64,000 nucleotides of DNA, from the NCBI GenBank assembly GCA_019918135.1, contig WBZZ01004651.1:55001-119000 (forward strand). The letters run 5' to 3'. Positions 32,886-42,090 of the stretch are shown one piece after another. Position numbers and translations under genes: made by a program. The notes beneath the pieces are model-generated. The model made no database searches. It saw only the letters and a program-made list of their open reading frames with translations, and was not told the DNA's origin. Every line of letters starts with the position of its first letter. Within the stretch, counting starts at the first letter, position 1. Source of the DNA: Paulinella micropora. Its lineage: Eukaryota > Cercozoa > Imbricatea > Euglyphida > Paulinellidae.

Positions 32886-33098
32886 CAACGACGCCCCTCC
32901 GATAGCATCCGACCGCGACTCGAGCTCGGGTATCGACTCGGACCCCGGTGAGTGCTATGCGTTCCGGGAGGGTAATTGCCCGCGAGGTAACAACTGCCGG
33001 TTTTCACACAGCGGAGGCGGAGGCGGTGGCCGCGGTCGTGGCAGCGGCCGTGGCCGCGGCCGCCGCCGTGGATCAGACTCCGACTCGGACGGTACAGA
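32886..33098 (+). pseudogene. CCCH zinc-finger/RGG sequence, upstream half
   Basis: On the + strand it encodes SDRDSSSGIDSDPGE, then a CCCH finger (C-x7-C-x5-C-x3-H, CYAFREGNCPRGNNC), Gly-Arg repeats and SDSDSDGT. It is interrupted by the LTR at 33,099 after the 5-bp ACAGA (33,094-33,098). Its uninterrupted relative is on the - strand at 33,482-33,880. Confidence 0.65.
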
Positions 33099-33391
33099 CT
33101 TTACATTACAATAACGGTTAAAAGAATTTTTGACAGCAGTTACTCGTGATATGACAGTTACGTCATTATATTGATGTCGATAGGACTGATAAACCTGTTA
33201 TTTCTGATTGAGCTTGTTACTGCATTTGGCATTGTCAGCCAGTCACCTGTTATGGTTTTGCTGCTCTCAGTTTAGGCGGCAAACACTTTACTCAGTAAAT
33301 ATCTCAGAATCTGTTCAATCAAGAACTACCAAAGTCTCCCGGTTTCAACCGGCCTCTGTCAACCGATCCACCGGAATTATTTACTACATTG
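33099..33391 (+). repeat. LTR (5' LTR) of the same Copia family, + orientation
   Basis: 293 bp, CTTTACATTACAATAACGG to TTTACTACATTG, homologous to 26,798-27,085 but in the opposite orientation. It is preceded by the ACAGA duplication and followed by GGGTTATGAG, a possible primer binding site. Confidence 0.8.
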
Positions 33392-33480
33392 GGTTATGAG
33401 TGCTTCTGCGGCGAAGGATGCAGCGACTGTGGTTCTACAAGGCAAGGCGCCTGCGTTCATCGATGTCCTCCCTGCCGGAG
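33392..33480 (+). mobile_element. Copia gag 5' fragment
   Basis: After the LTR the + strand reads MSASAAKDAATVVLQGKAPAF, matching the gag beginning (LQGKAPTF) of the fossil at 56.7 kb. It is only ~90 bp long. Confidence 0.65.
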
Positions 33481-33481
33481 T

Positions 33482-33880
33482 CGCCCGCTTCACCTGCGTA
33501 CAATATGATTACATTACTTAGCCTGACAATAAATTTACCACTGAGCTTGAATCATATCATAAAAAGATTCTGTACCGTCCGAGTCGGAGTCTGATCCACG
33601 GCCACGGCCACGGCCACTGCCACTGCCACGTGCACGGCCACGGCCACGGCCACGGCCACGGCCACGGCCACGGCCACGGCCACGACCACGACCACGACCG
33701 CGGCCACCGCCTCCGCCTCCGCTGTGTGAAAACCGGCAGTTGTTACCTCGCGGGCAATTACCCTCCTGGAACGCATAGCACTCACCGGGGTCCGAGTTGA
33801 TACCCGAGCTCGAGTCGCGGTCGGATGGTATCGAAGGAGGGACGGCGTCGTCCTCCAAGCCGCAGTCGCAGACCTGGAAA
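33482..33880 (-). CDS. CCCH zinc-finger/RGG-repeat sequence fused in frame to LINE-B
   Basis: On the - strand the ORF that starts in LINE-B (34,509) runs on without a stop into SDRDSSSGINSDPGE, a canonical CCCH finger (C-x7-C-x5-C-x3-H), Gly6, about 18 Gly-Arg repeats encoded by (GGCCAC)n at 33,597-33,715, and GSDSDSDGTESFYDMIQAQ, ending at 33,535. A GT-AG candidate intron of 45 nt (33,494-33,538) is shared with 26,716-26,761, so the true 3' exon may continue past the apparent stop. CCCH plus RGG suggests RNA binding. It may be a host gene fragment. The junction with LINE-B follows GAGCTCTGCCA. Confidence 0.55.
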
Positions 33881-35988
33881 TGGCAGAGCTCCACTTCCCT
33901 CTCGGTGTAATCATAGTCCAGCGGGCCCGTCTCAGTCCGGATCTCCTCGGCTTGCGCCATGGCCTCGAATTGGTCGCGCAGGTTGTCGTTATACTGGAAG
34001 GTTTCGCGGGCCTTCCGCTCGGGCTCAATCCGCGCTGCTTCCTCATCGGAACCGACTTCCTCTACACACGCATCCTCCAAAAACTGGTTTTCTTTGGGGA
34101 CCACCATACGTCGGCGGTATTCTTCCCATTCTTGTAGTTTTTCCCGGAGTGTGCATGCCAGAGTGCCATCGGGCTTCCGAACAGGAGCAGAAGCGTTCGA
34201 CCGCCGAACCCCGCCCAAACGCTTTGACAGCTTCCAGTACGTGGCCATGGTAGCGCTCCTGAAGTTGGCAGCGGTGTCATTCTGGACCCGCTTCCACGCT
34301 TGCTCCTTCTTCTCCTTGCATAACCTTCTGACCGCCTTCCTCGCTTCTTTATATCTTTGCCAGGCCTCTCGGTTGGCCTCATTCCTTCGCCAGAGGCCGT
34401 ATGCCTCTCTCCGTCGCGCAATCGCTTCCCTAAGACTCTCATCAAACCATGCATTAGTAAACCCTGGCCTAATCACCCGAACTCCCAAGACCTTCGCGGC
34501 TGCGCCCATGAAAGCTCGACCACTAAGCTAGCGACCCTATCTACCTCCTGCTGAAGCTCATCCGGGTCCTCCACTGCTGATAGATCTGGGAGGCCATCTG
34601 GCAACAGCCCCGATATACCAGCTGCAAAGGTCTTGTCGTACTTCAACCTAAGCTTAGACAGCTCACTCTCCTTACCCTCAACTACCCTGCCTATCAAGCG
34701 CTCTGCCTTGAATGCTTTGTACCTCTTTACCTGCTTTTTGGGGGGTGGCTGTCCCCCCAGACCAGTTCCGCCCACACAGCTTTGTGGTCGGTATCAAGGT
34801 CTACCTCGTCGACGCCGAAGCTCGCCTCCTCCGCCAGCTCGGAAGAGACGCAGATGTAATTTAGCAGATGCCTTCGTCCACCTACATTTTCCTGCCTAGA
34901 CCACCAATATTTGTCCCCCCGTGGTTGCAAAACCCACTGAGATTGCGCAACCCCGTGGCAACAAGCATCGCAGCCAGCAACTCGCCATTCTCACTCCTAA
35001 CCCCTCTACCCCTCTCATCTATCTCGCCAAAGAGGCCCACCACTCCCTCCTCCCGCGCTATTCTGGCGGGCCCCAGCTTAGCATTAGCATCACCAACCGT
35101 AACCACATGACCTTTGGTGGCGAAGTAGGAGACGGCCGCCTGCCACACCTCATAGGCTGCAATAGATTCCTCTCGGTGATTTCTTGGGGGGAAGTAGCCG
35201 TTGCCGACGAACACATCCGACGCCGTCGCGCTCCCAGACGACAGCCTCACCCACAATTGCTGTGGGTGTGGAACAGGCGCCTGTACAATGGTAGCGCACG
35301 GTGCCAGATAGTTGGCCACCAACGTCAAGACTCCCCCCAAGAGACGCGAGCCCGCACCAGTTGCAGCCGCTTTGCCGAAGACTGCGAAGCCGTCGACTTG
35401 GAGCTTCTCCACCTTCTGCGACGATAGGTTGTGCTCCTGGACTCCGACGATCACCCAGCCTCGCTCCTTGTAGTGCTCCGGCCATTCCCCAAAGCCTGGA
35501 CTATCCGCACCCACTTTGCCTTGCCAATTATGTGAGGCCACCCTCAGTGGGAAGCCTTTCACAAATTGGGAAGAACGAAGCTGGTGCCGATGCCTGCGCT
35601 TCGGTTGAGCTCGCCTGGAACCCTCCGCCACCCTCCACGGCCCATCCTGCACCCTCCGCCCCAGCTCCTCCAGCTCCCGCATCCCGCCCCACTCCGCCAA
35701 GGGAGATTCACCGCTTGAGGCTTCGCCCTGGGGCTCGTCGACTTCCACGTCGATCACCCAGTAGCCAAACCCCTGCTTGCGAAGCTCCCTCTGCATCTCT
35801 ACATACTGGGCACCCCCCCGTGCAGCCCGCTGCTTCTCTCTTTCCCGGAAAGTCCTACCCGTTGCAACGTGAACCTTTCCCGTGAAGAACTTACGCTCCC
35901 GCAGCAGCCGCACCATCTTCTCCGCCTCCTCACAAGACGCACATTTAATCCGCAAATGTCGCCCACTACCTCTGCCCGCGAATTCCAC
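33881..35988 (-). pseudogene. LINE-B endonuclease and pre-RT coding region, broken
   Basis: From 35,988: a short RRM-like start (RHLRIKCASCEEAEKMV), then APE endonuclease with SHNWQG, GVQEH, VGDANAKLG and DTDHKAVWAELV. The frame changes near 34,900 (after RNLSGF), again near 34,740 and near 34,500, so at least three frameshifts separate ORFs 34,882-35,988, 34,727-34,930, 34,473-34,775 and 34,509 onward. The final part reads NAWFDESLREAIARRREAY and WKLSKRLGGVRRS, as in the pre-RT linker of LINE-A. No ATG is obvious at the 5' end; the open frame runs back to CQVLGLGEVEVEF. Confidence 0.8.
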
Positions 35989-36039
35989 CTCGACTTCCCC
36001 GAGACCGAGAACCTGACATAAGTGGTATGGGACCCCGGT

Positions 36040-36734
36040 GCCGCATTGATCGAGTTGTAAACTCGATAAATGAGGACCCAGGTGGGGTTATTTAAAGCTC
36101 AACCCTTAAAAAGCATACGTGTACGTATGTATAGGAATATACACAAACACTCACCTGCATCCGTGACCAGGCACGAGGCAGGACCCGCTGTGCATCATCG
36201 AGGTAGGTGTCGTGGCAAACCACCCTGCGTCCGATAAACGCTGCAAGTGAGTCATCTACCGAGAGCACAGAGTGACAGGCCCGTGCACGTGTACCCACCA
36301 CCCCATAACCCTCCGCCAGAGCAACCCCATGGCATCCGCAGGATGAGCACGAAGAGTGCTGAGAGAGAGGGTGAGCCAGGAGCCCCGCTCCGGTCCGTCG
36401 TTACTTTGGTCATTTAGTCGTTTCAAGGCTTGTGGTAAGGTGTAGGGCCTCTCGCCTTCGTACAAACTCCGACCGACAGTAGTTTGGTTGACCATCCTTC
36501 GCGGTGACCCTTTGAACACAACCCCCTCCCCCAGTGCCCACCCCTTGTGATTCCAGAGGCCACCCCGAGCCAAGAGCCATGAGTATGATGAGCAACTCAA
36601 ATGAGTTACTCTCAGTAATTGGGACCCGTCTCATAAATCAATGGAACGCTTATCGTGCGCCCCTCATAGGCTCAGCCCGCCCATGTGAAAGCTAGGCCTC
36701 GCCCAAAGCAAAGCAAAGCAAAGCAAAAAAAAAA

Positions 36735-36794
<60 letters not shown>

Positions 36795-37812
36795 CGAGGC
36801 CGCCGTGGCTCGCCCGCAATCCAGCTGGGTGCACCTCGTCACAACCACTCATCGGCGTGAGCTCATAGCTGTGTGCGACATAGGTACAAGAGCAAGAGGA
36901 GAAACAGTGTGCCAGCGTGGATGTGTGGGTGAGGCAGTGCGGTGAGGCAAAGCAGCGATGCCAGTCGAATCCCTGGAGACGGAACCTAGCATCAAAAACA
37001 TCGTATAAGTCTACCCCAGGCCTCCATCCACCGAGTGGTGAGCTCGATAAAAGAAGACCCGAGTGGGGTTATTTAAAGCTCAACCCTTAAAAAAGCATAA
37101 ACATGTACGCCGCCAGGAACCCAACAACAATAACATAGCAGCCAGGAACCCAACAACAATAACATAGCAGCCAGGAACCCAACAACAATAACATAGCTTC
37201 CGTAACCAGCCTTCAGGAACCCGCCTCAGTTACCCGCCCCCGTAACCAGGCCAGAGACGTGACGTACTATGCATCATTGAGGTGTCGTGGCAAGCCACCC
37301 TGCGTCCGATAGAAGCTACAAAAGAGTCATCTACCGAGAACACTAAGTGACAGGCCCGGTCACATGCACCCAACACGTCCCGACCCTCCGCCAGAGCATC
37401 CCCATGGCATCCGCAAAGTGAGCACGAGGGGTTCTGGGAGAGAGGGTGAGTCAGGAGCCCCGCGTCCAGGCAGTCGCTACTGTGGCAGTTGAGTGATTTC
37501 AAGGCTTGTGGAAATGTGTGGAGCCTGTCGCCTTCATTCCCACTCATACCGACAGTAGTTTAGTTAACCAACCTGTCCAGTGACCCACTGAGCCCAACCC
37601 CCTCCCTCAGATAACCCCCACCCCCCGCACCCCGAGTGATACCAGAGGCCACCCCGAGCCAAGAGCCGTGAGCGTGGTGAGAGAGCTTCTCTCAGTAAAG
37701 TTTCCGTCTCATGAATCAGTGGAGCACTGATTATGTACCCCTCATAACAAGCTGCCAACGGCCCCAACCCTGCCGTGTGGCGGTGACAACCAACCATGTA
37801 TTGGTGCCCCCC
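36040..37812 (-). promoter_or_regulatory. LINE-B 5' UTR made of two ~1-kb tandem units
   Basis: The stretch TTATTTAAAGCTCAACCC recurs at about 36,088 and 37,069. The CCCCATGGCATCCGC ... GGTGAG block recurs at 36,325 and 37,402, and GACAGTAGTTTGGTTGACCA at 36,474 recurs (diverged) at 37,553. Tandem 5' UTR monomers act as promoters in several LINE families; here that role is inferred. Also present are (GA)n after an A-run (36,725-36,790) and a ~33-bp triplicate CAGCCAGGAACCCAACAACA (37,100-37,200). Confidence 0.75.
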
Positions 37813-37814
37813 AA

Positions 37815-37847
<33 letters not shown>

Positions 37848-37848
<1 letters not shown>

Positions 37849-37896
37849 GGCTTCCTCAGACTATAGCATCAGATCCAGATCCTGGACATGTGCCTC

Positions 37897-37899
<3 letters not shown>
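37848..37899 (-). mobile_element. Solo LINE-A 3' end (~52 bp)
   Basis: Identical in extent to the piece at 9,238-9,289; (AAT)n on both sides (37,813-37,847 and 37,900-37,964). Confidence 0.87.
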
Positions 37900-37964
<65 letters not shown>

Positions 37965-38195
37965 GTGCTTCTCTGTCAATGGCTGATGCAAATCTGCACA
38001 TGCGCCTCCATCGTCTCACCCGTGAGGGGAGTACGAAGAATTGACGATACGTTCTAATGACATCCCCGCACGGGCAGTTCCAACACTTCCAGACGGACCG
38101 GTATGTTCAATGAAAATACTGGTGGCACCGACGGGAATCGAACTGGCGACAGGGCCCAGATGGTAGAACTTGACCACTGGGCTATCACGGTGTCC
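37965..38195 (-). mobile_element. SINE-I, short subtype
   Basis: 231 bp. It has only one copy of the ACCAGTATTTTCATTGAACA block and several private substitutions, so it may be close to the ancestral, unduplicated form. Confidence 0.92.
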
Positions 38196-38245
38196 AAATA
38201 CTAATAATAATACTACTAATAATTCTACTAACAACAACAATAATA

Positions 38246-38511
38246 GTGCTTCTCTGTCAATGGCTGATGCATTTCTGCACATGCGCCTCCATCGTCTCAC
38301 CCGTGAGGGGAGTACGAAGAATTGACGATAGGCTATAATGACACCCCCGCAAGGGCAGTTCCAACACTTCCAGACGGACCGGTATGTTCAATGAAAATAC
38401 TGGTCCAGACGGACCGGTATGTTCAATGAAAATACTGGTGGCACCGACGGGAATCGAACTGACGACAGCGCCCAGATGGTAGAACTTGACCACTGGGCTA
38501 TCACGGTGTCC
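38246..38511 (-). mobile_element. SINE-I, full length
   Basis: Duplicated form with the AGACGGACCGG linker. Its tail (38,196-38,245) is degenerate (ACT, AAC interruptions), suggesting greater age. Confidence 0.92.
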
Positions 38512-38512
38512 A

Positions 38513-38564
<52 letters not shown>

Positions 38565-38832
38565 GTGCTTCTCTGTCAATGGCTGATGCATTTCTGCACA
38601 TGCGCCTCCATCGTCTCACCCGTGAGGGGAGTACGAAGAATTGACGATAAGCTCTAATGACACCCCCGCAAGGGCAGTTCCAACACTTCCAGACGGGCCG
38701 GTATGTTCAATGAAAATACTGGTCCAGAAATAGACCGGTATGTTCAATGAAAATACTGGTGGCACCGACGGGAATCGAACTGGCGACAGGGCCCAGATGG
38801 TAGAACTTGACCACTGGGCTATCACGGTGTCC
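38565..38832 (-). mobile_element. SINE-I, full length
   Basis: 268 bp, agaaatagaccgg linker form, with uninterrupted (AAT)n tail (38,512-38,564). Confidence 0.93.
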
Positions 38833-38892
<60 letters not shown>

Positions 38893-39159
38893 GTGCTTCT
38901 CTGTCAATGGCTGATGCATTTCTGCACATGCGCCTCCATCGTCTCACCCGTGAGGGGAGTACGAAGAATTGACGATAGGCTCTAATGACACCCCCGCAAG
39001 GGCAGTTCCAACACTTCCAGACGGACCGGTATGTTCAATGAAAATACTGGTCCAGACGGACCGGTATGTTCAATGAAAATACTGGTGGCACCGACGGGAA
39101 TCGAACTGGCAACAGGGCCCAGATGGTAGAACTTCACCACTGGGCTATCACGGTGTCCA
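38893..39159 (-). mobile_element. SINE-I, full length
   Basis: AGACGGACCGG linker form with changes in the head (CAACAGGG, CTTCACC). Confidence 0.93.
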
Positions 39160-39164
39160 TAATA

Positions 39165-39199
<35 letters not shown>

Positions 39200-39200
<1 letters not shown>

Positions 39201-39370
39201 TATCTCCTGCCAATTGCTGAGCCAAAAGGCCATGTGCATCCAGTCCTCCATTCCATAAGGAAAGTCTCCACACCAATCGGTGGAATAAAGGAAGTGACGG
39301 CATAGAACATTACTCTAGGAGCTTTATACCAATCAGCCCATGGAAAGGGACCGAAGGCCTATGTACTCCC

Positions 39371-39371
<1 letters not shown>
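39200..39371 (-). mobile_element. SINE-II
   Basis: 172 bp, complete, ending AGGGAGTACATAGGCC at its 5' side next to (AAT)n at 39,372. It has one extra G in the 5' part relative to the 15,774 copy. Confidence 0.88.
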
Positions 39372-39417
<46 letters not shown>

Positions 39418-39685
39418 GTGCTTCTCTGTCAATGGCTGATGCATTTCTGCACATGTGCCTCCATCGTCTCACCCGTGAGGGGAGTACGAAGAATTGACGA
39501 TAAGCTCTAATGACACCCCCGCAAGGGCAGTTCCAACACTTCCAGACGGGCCGGTATGTTCAATGAAAATACTGGTCCAGAAATAGACCGGTATGTTCAA
39601 TGAAAATACTGGTGGCACCGACGGGAATCGAACTGGCGACAGGGCCCAGATGGTAGAACTTGACCACTGGGCTATCACGGTGTCC
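39418..39685 (-). mobile_element. SINE-I, full length
   Basis: 268 bp; its tail at 39,372-39,417 received the 5' end of the SINE-II at 39,200-39,371. It carries CACATGTGCC in the 3' motif, closer to the LINE version. Confidence 0.93.
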
Positions 39686-39729
<44 letters not shown>

Positions 39730-39902
39730 GTGTATCTCCTGCCAATTGCTGAGCCAAAAGGCCATGTGCATCCAGTCCTCCATTCCATAAGGAAAGTCTC
39801 CGCACCAATCGGTGGAATAAAGGAAGTGACGGCATAGAACATTACTCTAGGAGCTTTATACCAATCAGCCCATGGAAAGGACCGATGGCTTATGTACTCC
39901 CT
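39730..39902 (-). mobile_element. SINE-II
   Basis: 173 bp, complete; lies between two SINE-I copies with (AAT)n at 39,686-39,729 and 39,903-39,952. Confidence 0.88.
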
Positions 39903-39903
39903 A

Positions 39904-39952
<49 letters not shown>

Positions 39953-40220
39953 GTGCTTCTCTGTCAATGGCTGATGCATTTCTGCACATGCGCCTCCATC
40001 GTCTCACCCGTGAGGGGAGTACGAAGAATTGACGATAAGCTCTAATGACAACCCCGCAAGGGCAGTTCCAACACTTCCAGACGGGCCGGTATGTTCAATG
40101 AAAATACTGGTCCAGAAATAGACCGGTATGTTCAATGAAAATACTGGTGGCACCGACGGGAATCGAACTGGCGACAGGGCTCAGATGGTCGAACTTGACC
40201 ACTGGGCTATCACGGTGTCC
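39953..40220 (-). mobile_element. SINE-I, full length
   Basis: 268 bp, complete head with the GAGCCC variant. Confidence 0.93.
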
Positions 40221-40266
<46 letters not shown>

Positions 40267-40387
40267 GTGCTTCTCTGTCAATGGCTGATGCATTTCTGCA
40301 CATGCGCCTCCATCGTCTCACCCGTGAGGGGAGTACGAAGAATTGACGATAGGCTGTAATGACACCCCCGCAAGGACAGTTCCAACA
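40267..40387 (-). mobile_element. SINE-I, 5'-truncated (121 bp)
   Basis: Retains only the 3' half from TGTTGGAACTGTCC onward; the truncated edge abuts (AAT)n directly. Confidence 0.9.
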
Positions 40388-40413
40388 TAATAATAATAAT
40401 AATAATATTAATA

Positions 40414-40679
40414 GTGCTTCTCTGTCAATGGCTGATGCATTTCTGCACATGCGCCTCCATCGTCTCACCCGTGAGGGGAGTACGAAGAATTGACGATAAG
40501 CTCTAATGACACCCCCGCAAGGGCAGTTCCAACACTTCCAGACGGGCCGGTATGTTCAATGAAAATACTGGTCCAGACGGATCGGTATGTTCAATGAAAA
40601 TACTGGTGGCACCGACGGGAATCGAACTGGCGACAGGGCCCAGATGGTAGAACTTGACCACTGGGCTATCACGGTGTCC
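40414..40679 (-). mobile_element. SINE-I, full length
   Basis: 266 bp, AGACGGATCGG linker form. The tail at 40,388-40,413 carries one ATT to TTA interruption. Confidence 0.93.
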
Positions 40680-40769
<90 letters not shown>

Positions 40770-41038
40770 GTGCTTCTCTGTCAATGGCTGATGCATTTCT
40801 GCACATGCGCCTCCATCGTCTCACCCGTGAGGGGAGTACGAAGAATTGACGATAAGCTCTAATGACACCCCCGCAAGGGGCAGTTCCAACACTTCCAGAC
40901 GGGCCGGTATGTTCAATGAAAATACTGGTCCAGAAATAGACCGGTATGTTCAATGAAAATACTGGTGGCACCGACGGGAATCGAACTGGCGACAGGGCCC
41001 AGATGGTAGAACTTGACCACTGGGCTATCACGGTGTCC
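40770..41038 (-). mobile_element. SINE-I, full length
   Basis: 269 bp with an extra G (GCAAGGGGCAG). The long pure tail (40,680-40,769, ~30 units) suggests a young insertion. Confidence 0.93.
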
Positions 41039-41110
<72 letters not shown>

Positions 41111-41379
41111 GTGCTTCTCTGTCAATGGCTGATGCATTTCTGCACATGCGCCTCCATCGTCTCACCCGTGAGGGGAGTACGAAGAATTGACGATAAGCTC
41201 TAATGACACCCCCGCAAGGGGCAGTTCCAACACTTCCAGACGGGCCGGTATGTTCAATGAAAATACTGGTCCAGAAATAGACCGGTATGTTCAATGAAAA
41301 TACTGGTGGCACCGACGGGAATCGAACTGGCGACAGGGCCCAGATGGTAGAACTTGACCACTGGGCTATCACGGTGTCC
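41111..41379 (-). mobile_element. SINE-I, full length
   Basis: Shares the extra-G variant with its neighbours at 40,770 and 41,449. This local run of near-identical copies may come from tandem duplication of a SINE plus (AAT)n rather than three insertions. Confidence 0.93.
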
Positions 41380-41448
<69 letters not shown>

Positions 41449-41717
41449 GTGCTTCTCTGTCAATGGCTGATGCATTTCTGCACATGCGCCTCCATCGTCT
41501 CACCCGTGAGGGGAGTACGAAGAATTGACGATAAGCTCTAATGACACCCCCGCAAGGGGCAGTTCCAACACTTCCAGACGGGCCGGTATGTTCAATGAAA
41601 ATACTGGTCCAGAAATAGACCGGTATGTTCAATGAAAATACTGGTGGCACCGACGGGAATCGAACTGGCGACAGGGCCCAGATGGTAGAACTTGACCACT
41701 GGGCTATCACGGTGTCC
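41449..41717 (-). mobile_element. SINE-I, full length
   Basis: Third member of the extra-G series; 338-bp spacing from the previous copy, 341 bp for the pair before. Confidence 0.93.
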
Positions 41718-41777
<60 letters not shown>

Positions 41778-42051
41778 GTGCTTCTCTGTCAATGGCTGGA
41801 TGCATTTCTGCACATGCGCCTCCATCGTCTCACCCGTGAGGGGAGTACGAAGAATTCACGATAAGCTCTAATGACACCCCCGCAAGGGCAGTTCCAACAC
41901 TTCCAGACGGGACGGGCCGGTATGTTCAATGAAAATACTGGTCCAGAAATAAACCGGTATGATCAATGAAAATACTGGTGGCACCGACGGGAATCGAACT
42001 GGCGACAGGGCCCAGATGGTAGAACTTGACCACTGGGCTATCACGGTGTCC
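41778..42051 (-). mobile_element. SINE-I, full length with small insertions
   Basis: 274 bp with an extra G in ATGGCTGGATGC and a 5-bp GACGG duplication (GACGGGACGGG). Its head meets the tail of LINE-B copy 2. Confidence 0.93.
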
Positions 42052-42053
42052 AA

Positions 42054-42090
<37 letters not shown>

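Larger units (their letters stand above)
33881..37812 (-). mobile_element. LINE-B copy 1, 5' complete but 3'-truncated
   Basis: APE-type LINE on the - strand, 5' end at (AAT)n near 37,813. It has a ~1.8-kb 5' UTR, then the endonuclease and the start of the RT region. It stops at 33,881, before RT motifs, where it meets the CCCH/RGG sequence. Loss of a LINE 3' end is not what reverse transcription produces, so a later rearrangement is inferred. The overlap with copy 2 (44,467-44,893) is about 99 percent identical by eye. Confidence 0.85.

Noticed and set aside
26798-33391. DIRS-like element with inverted terminal repeats
   Set aside because: The domains are Copia type (integrase before RT, RNase H last, zinc knuckle gag), there is a 5-bp target duplication, and the LTR orientation is better explained by a later rearrangement.
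36685-36945. ORF rich in Arg-Glu repeats at 36,685-36,945
   Set aside because: Reads through (GA)n in the LINE-B 5' UTR.
40681-40769. ORFs encoding poly-Ile, poly-Asn, poly-Tyr or poly-Leu across (AAT)n tracts throughout the window
   Set aside because: They are translations of a trinucleotide microsatellite joined to SINE sequence and occur at every copy.
38565-42051. CRISPR-like array of regularly spaced repeats
   Set aside because: Repeats are ~268-bp SINEs separated by microsatellite, not 25-40-bp repeats with unique spacers; the DNA is eukaryotic.
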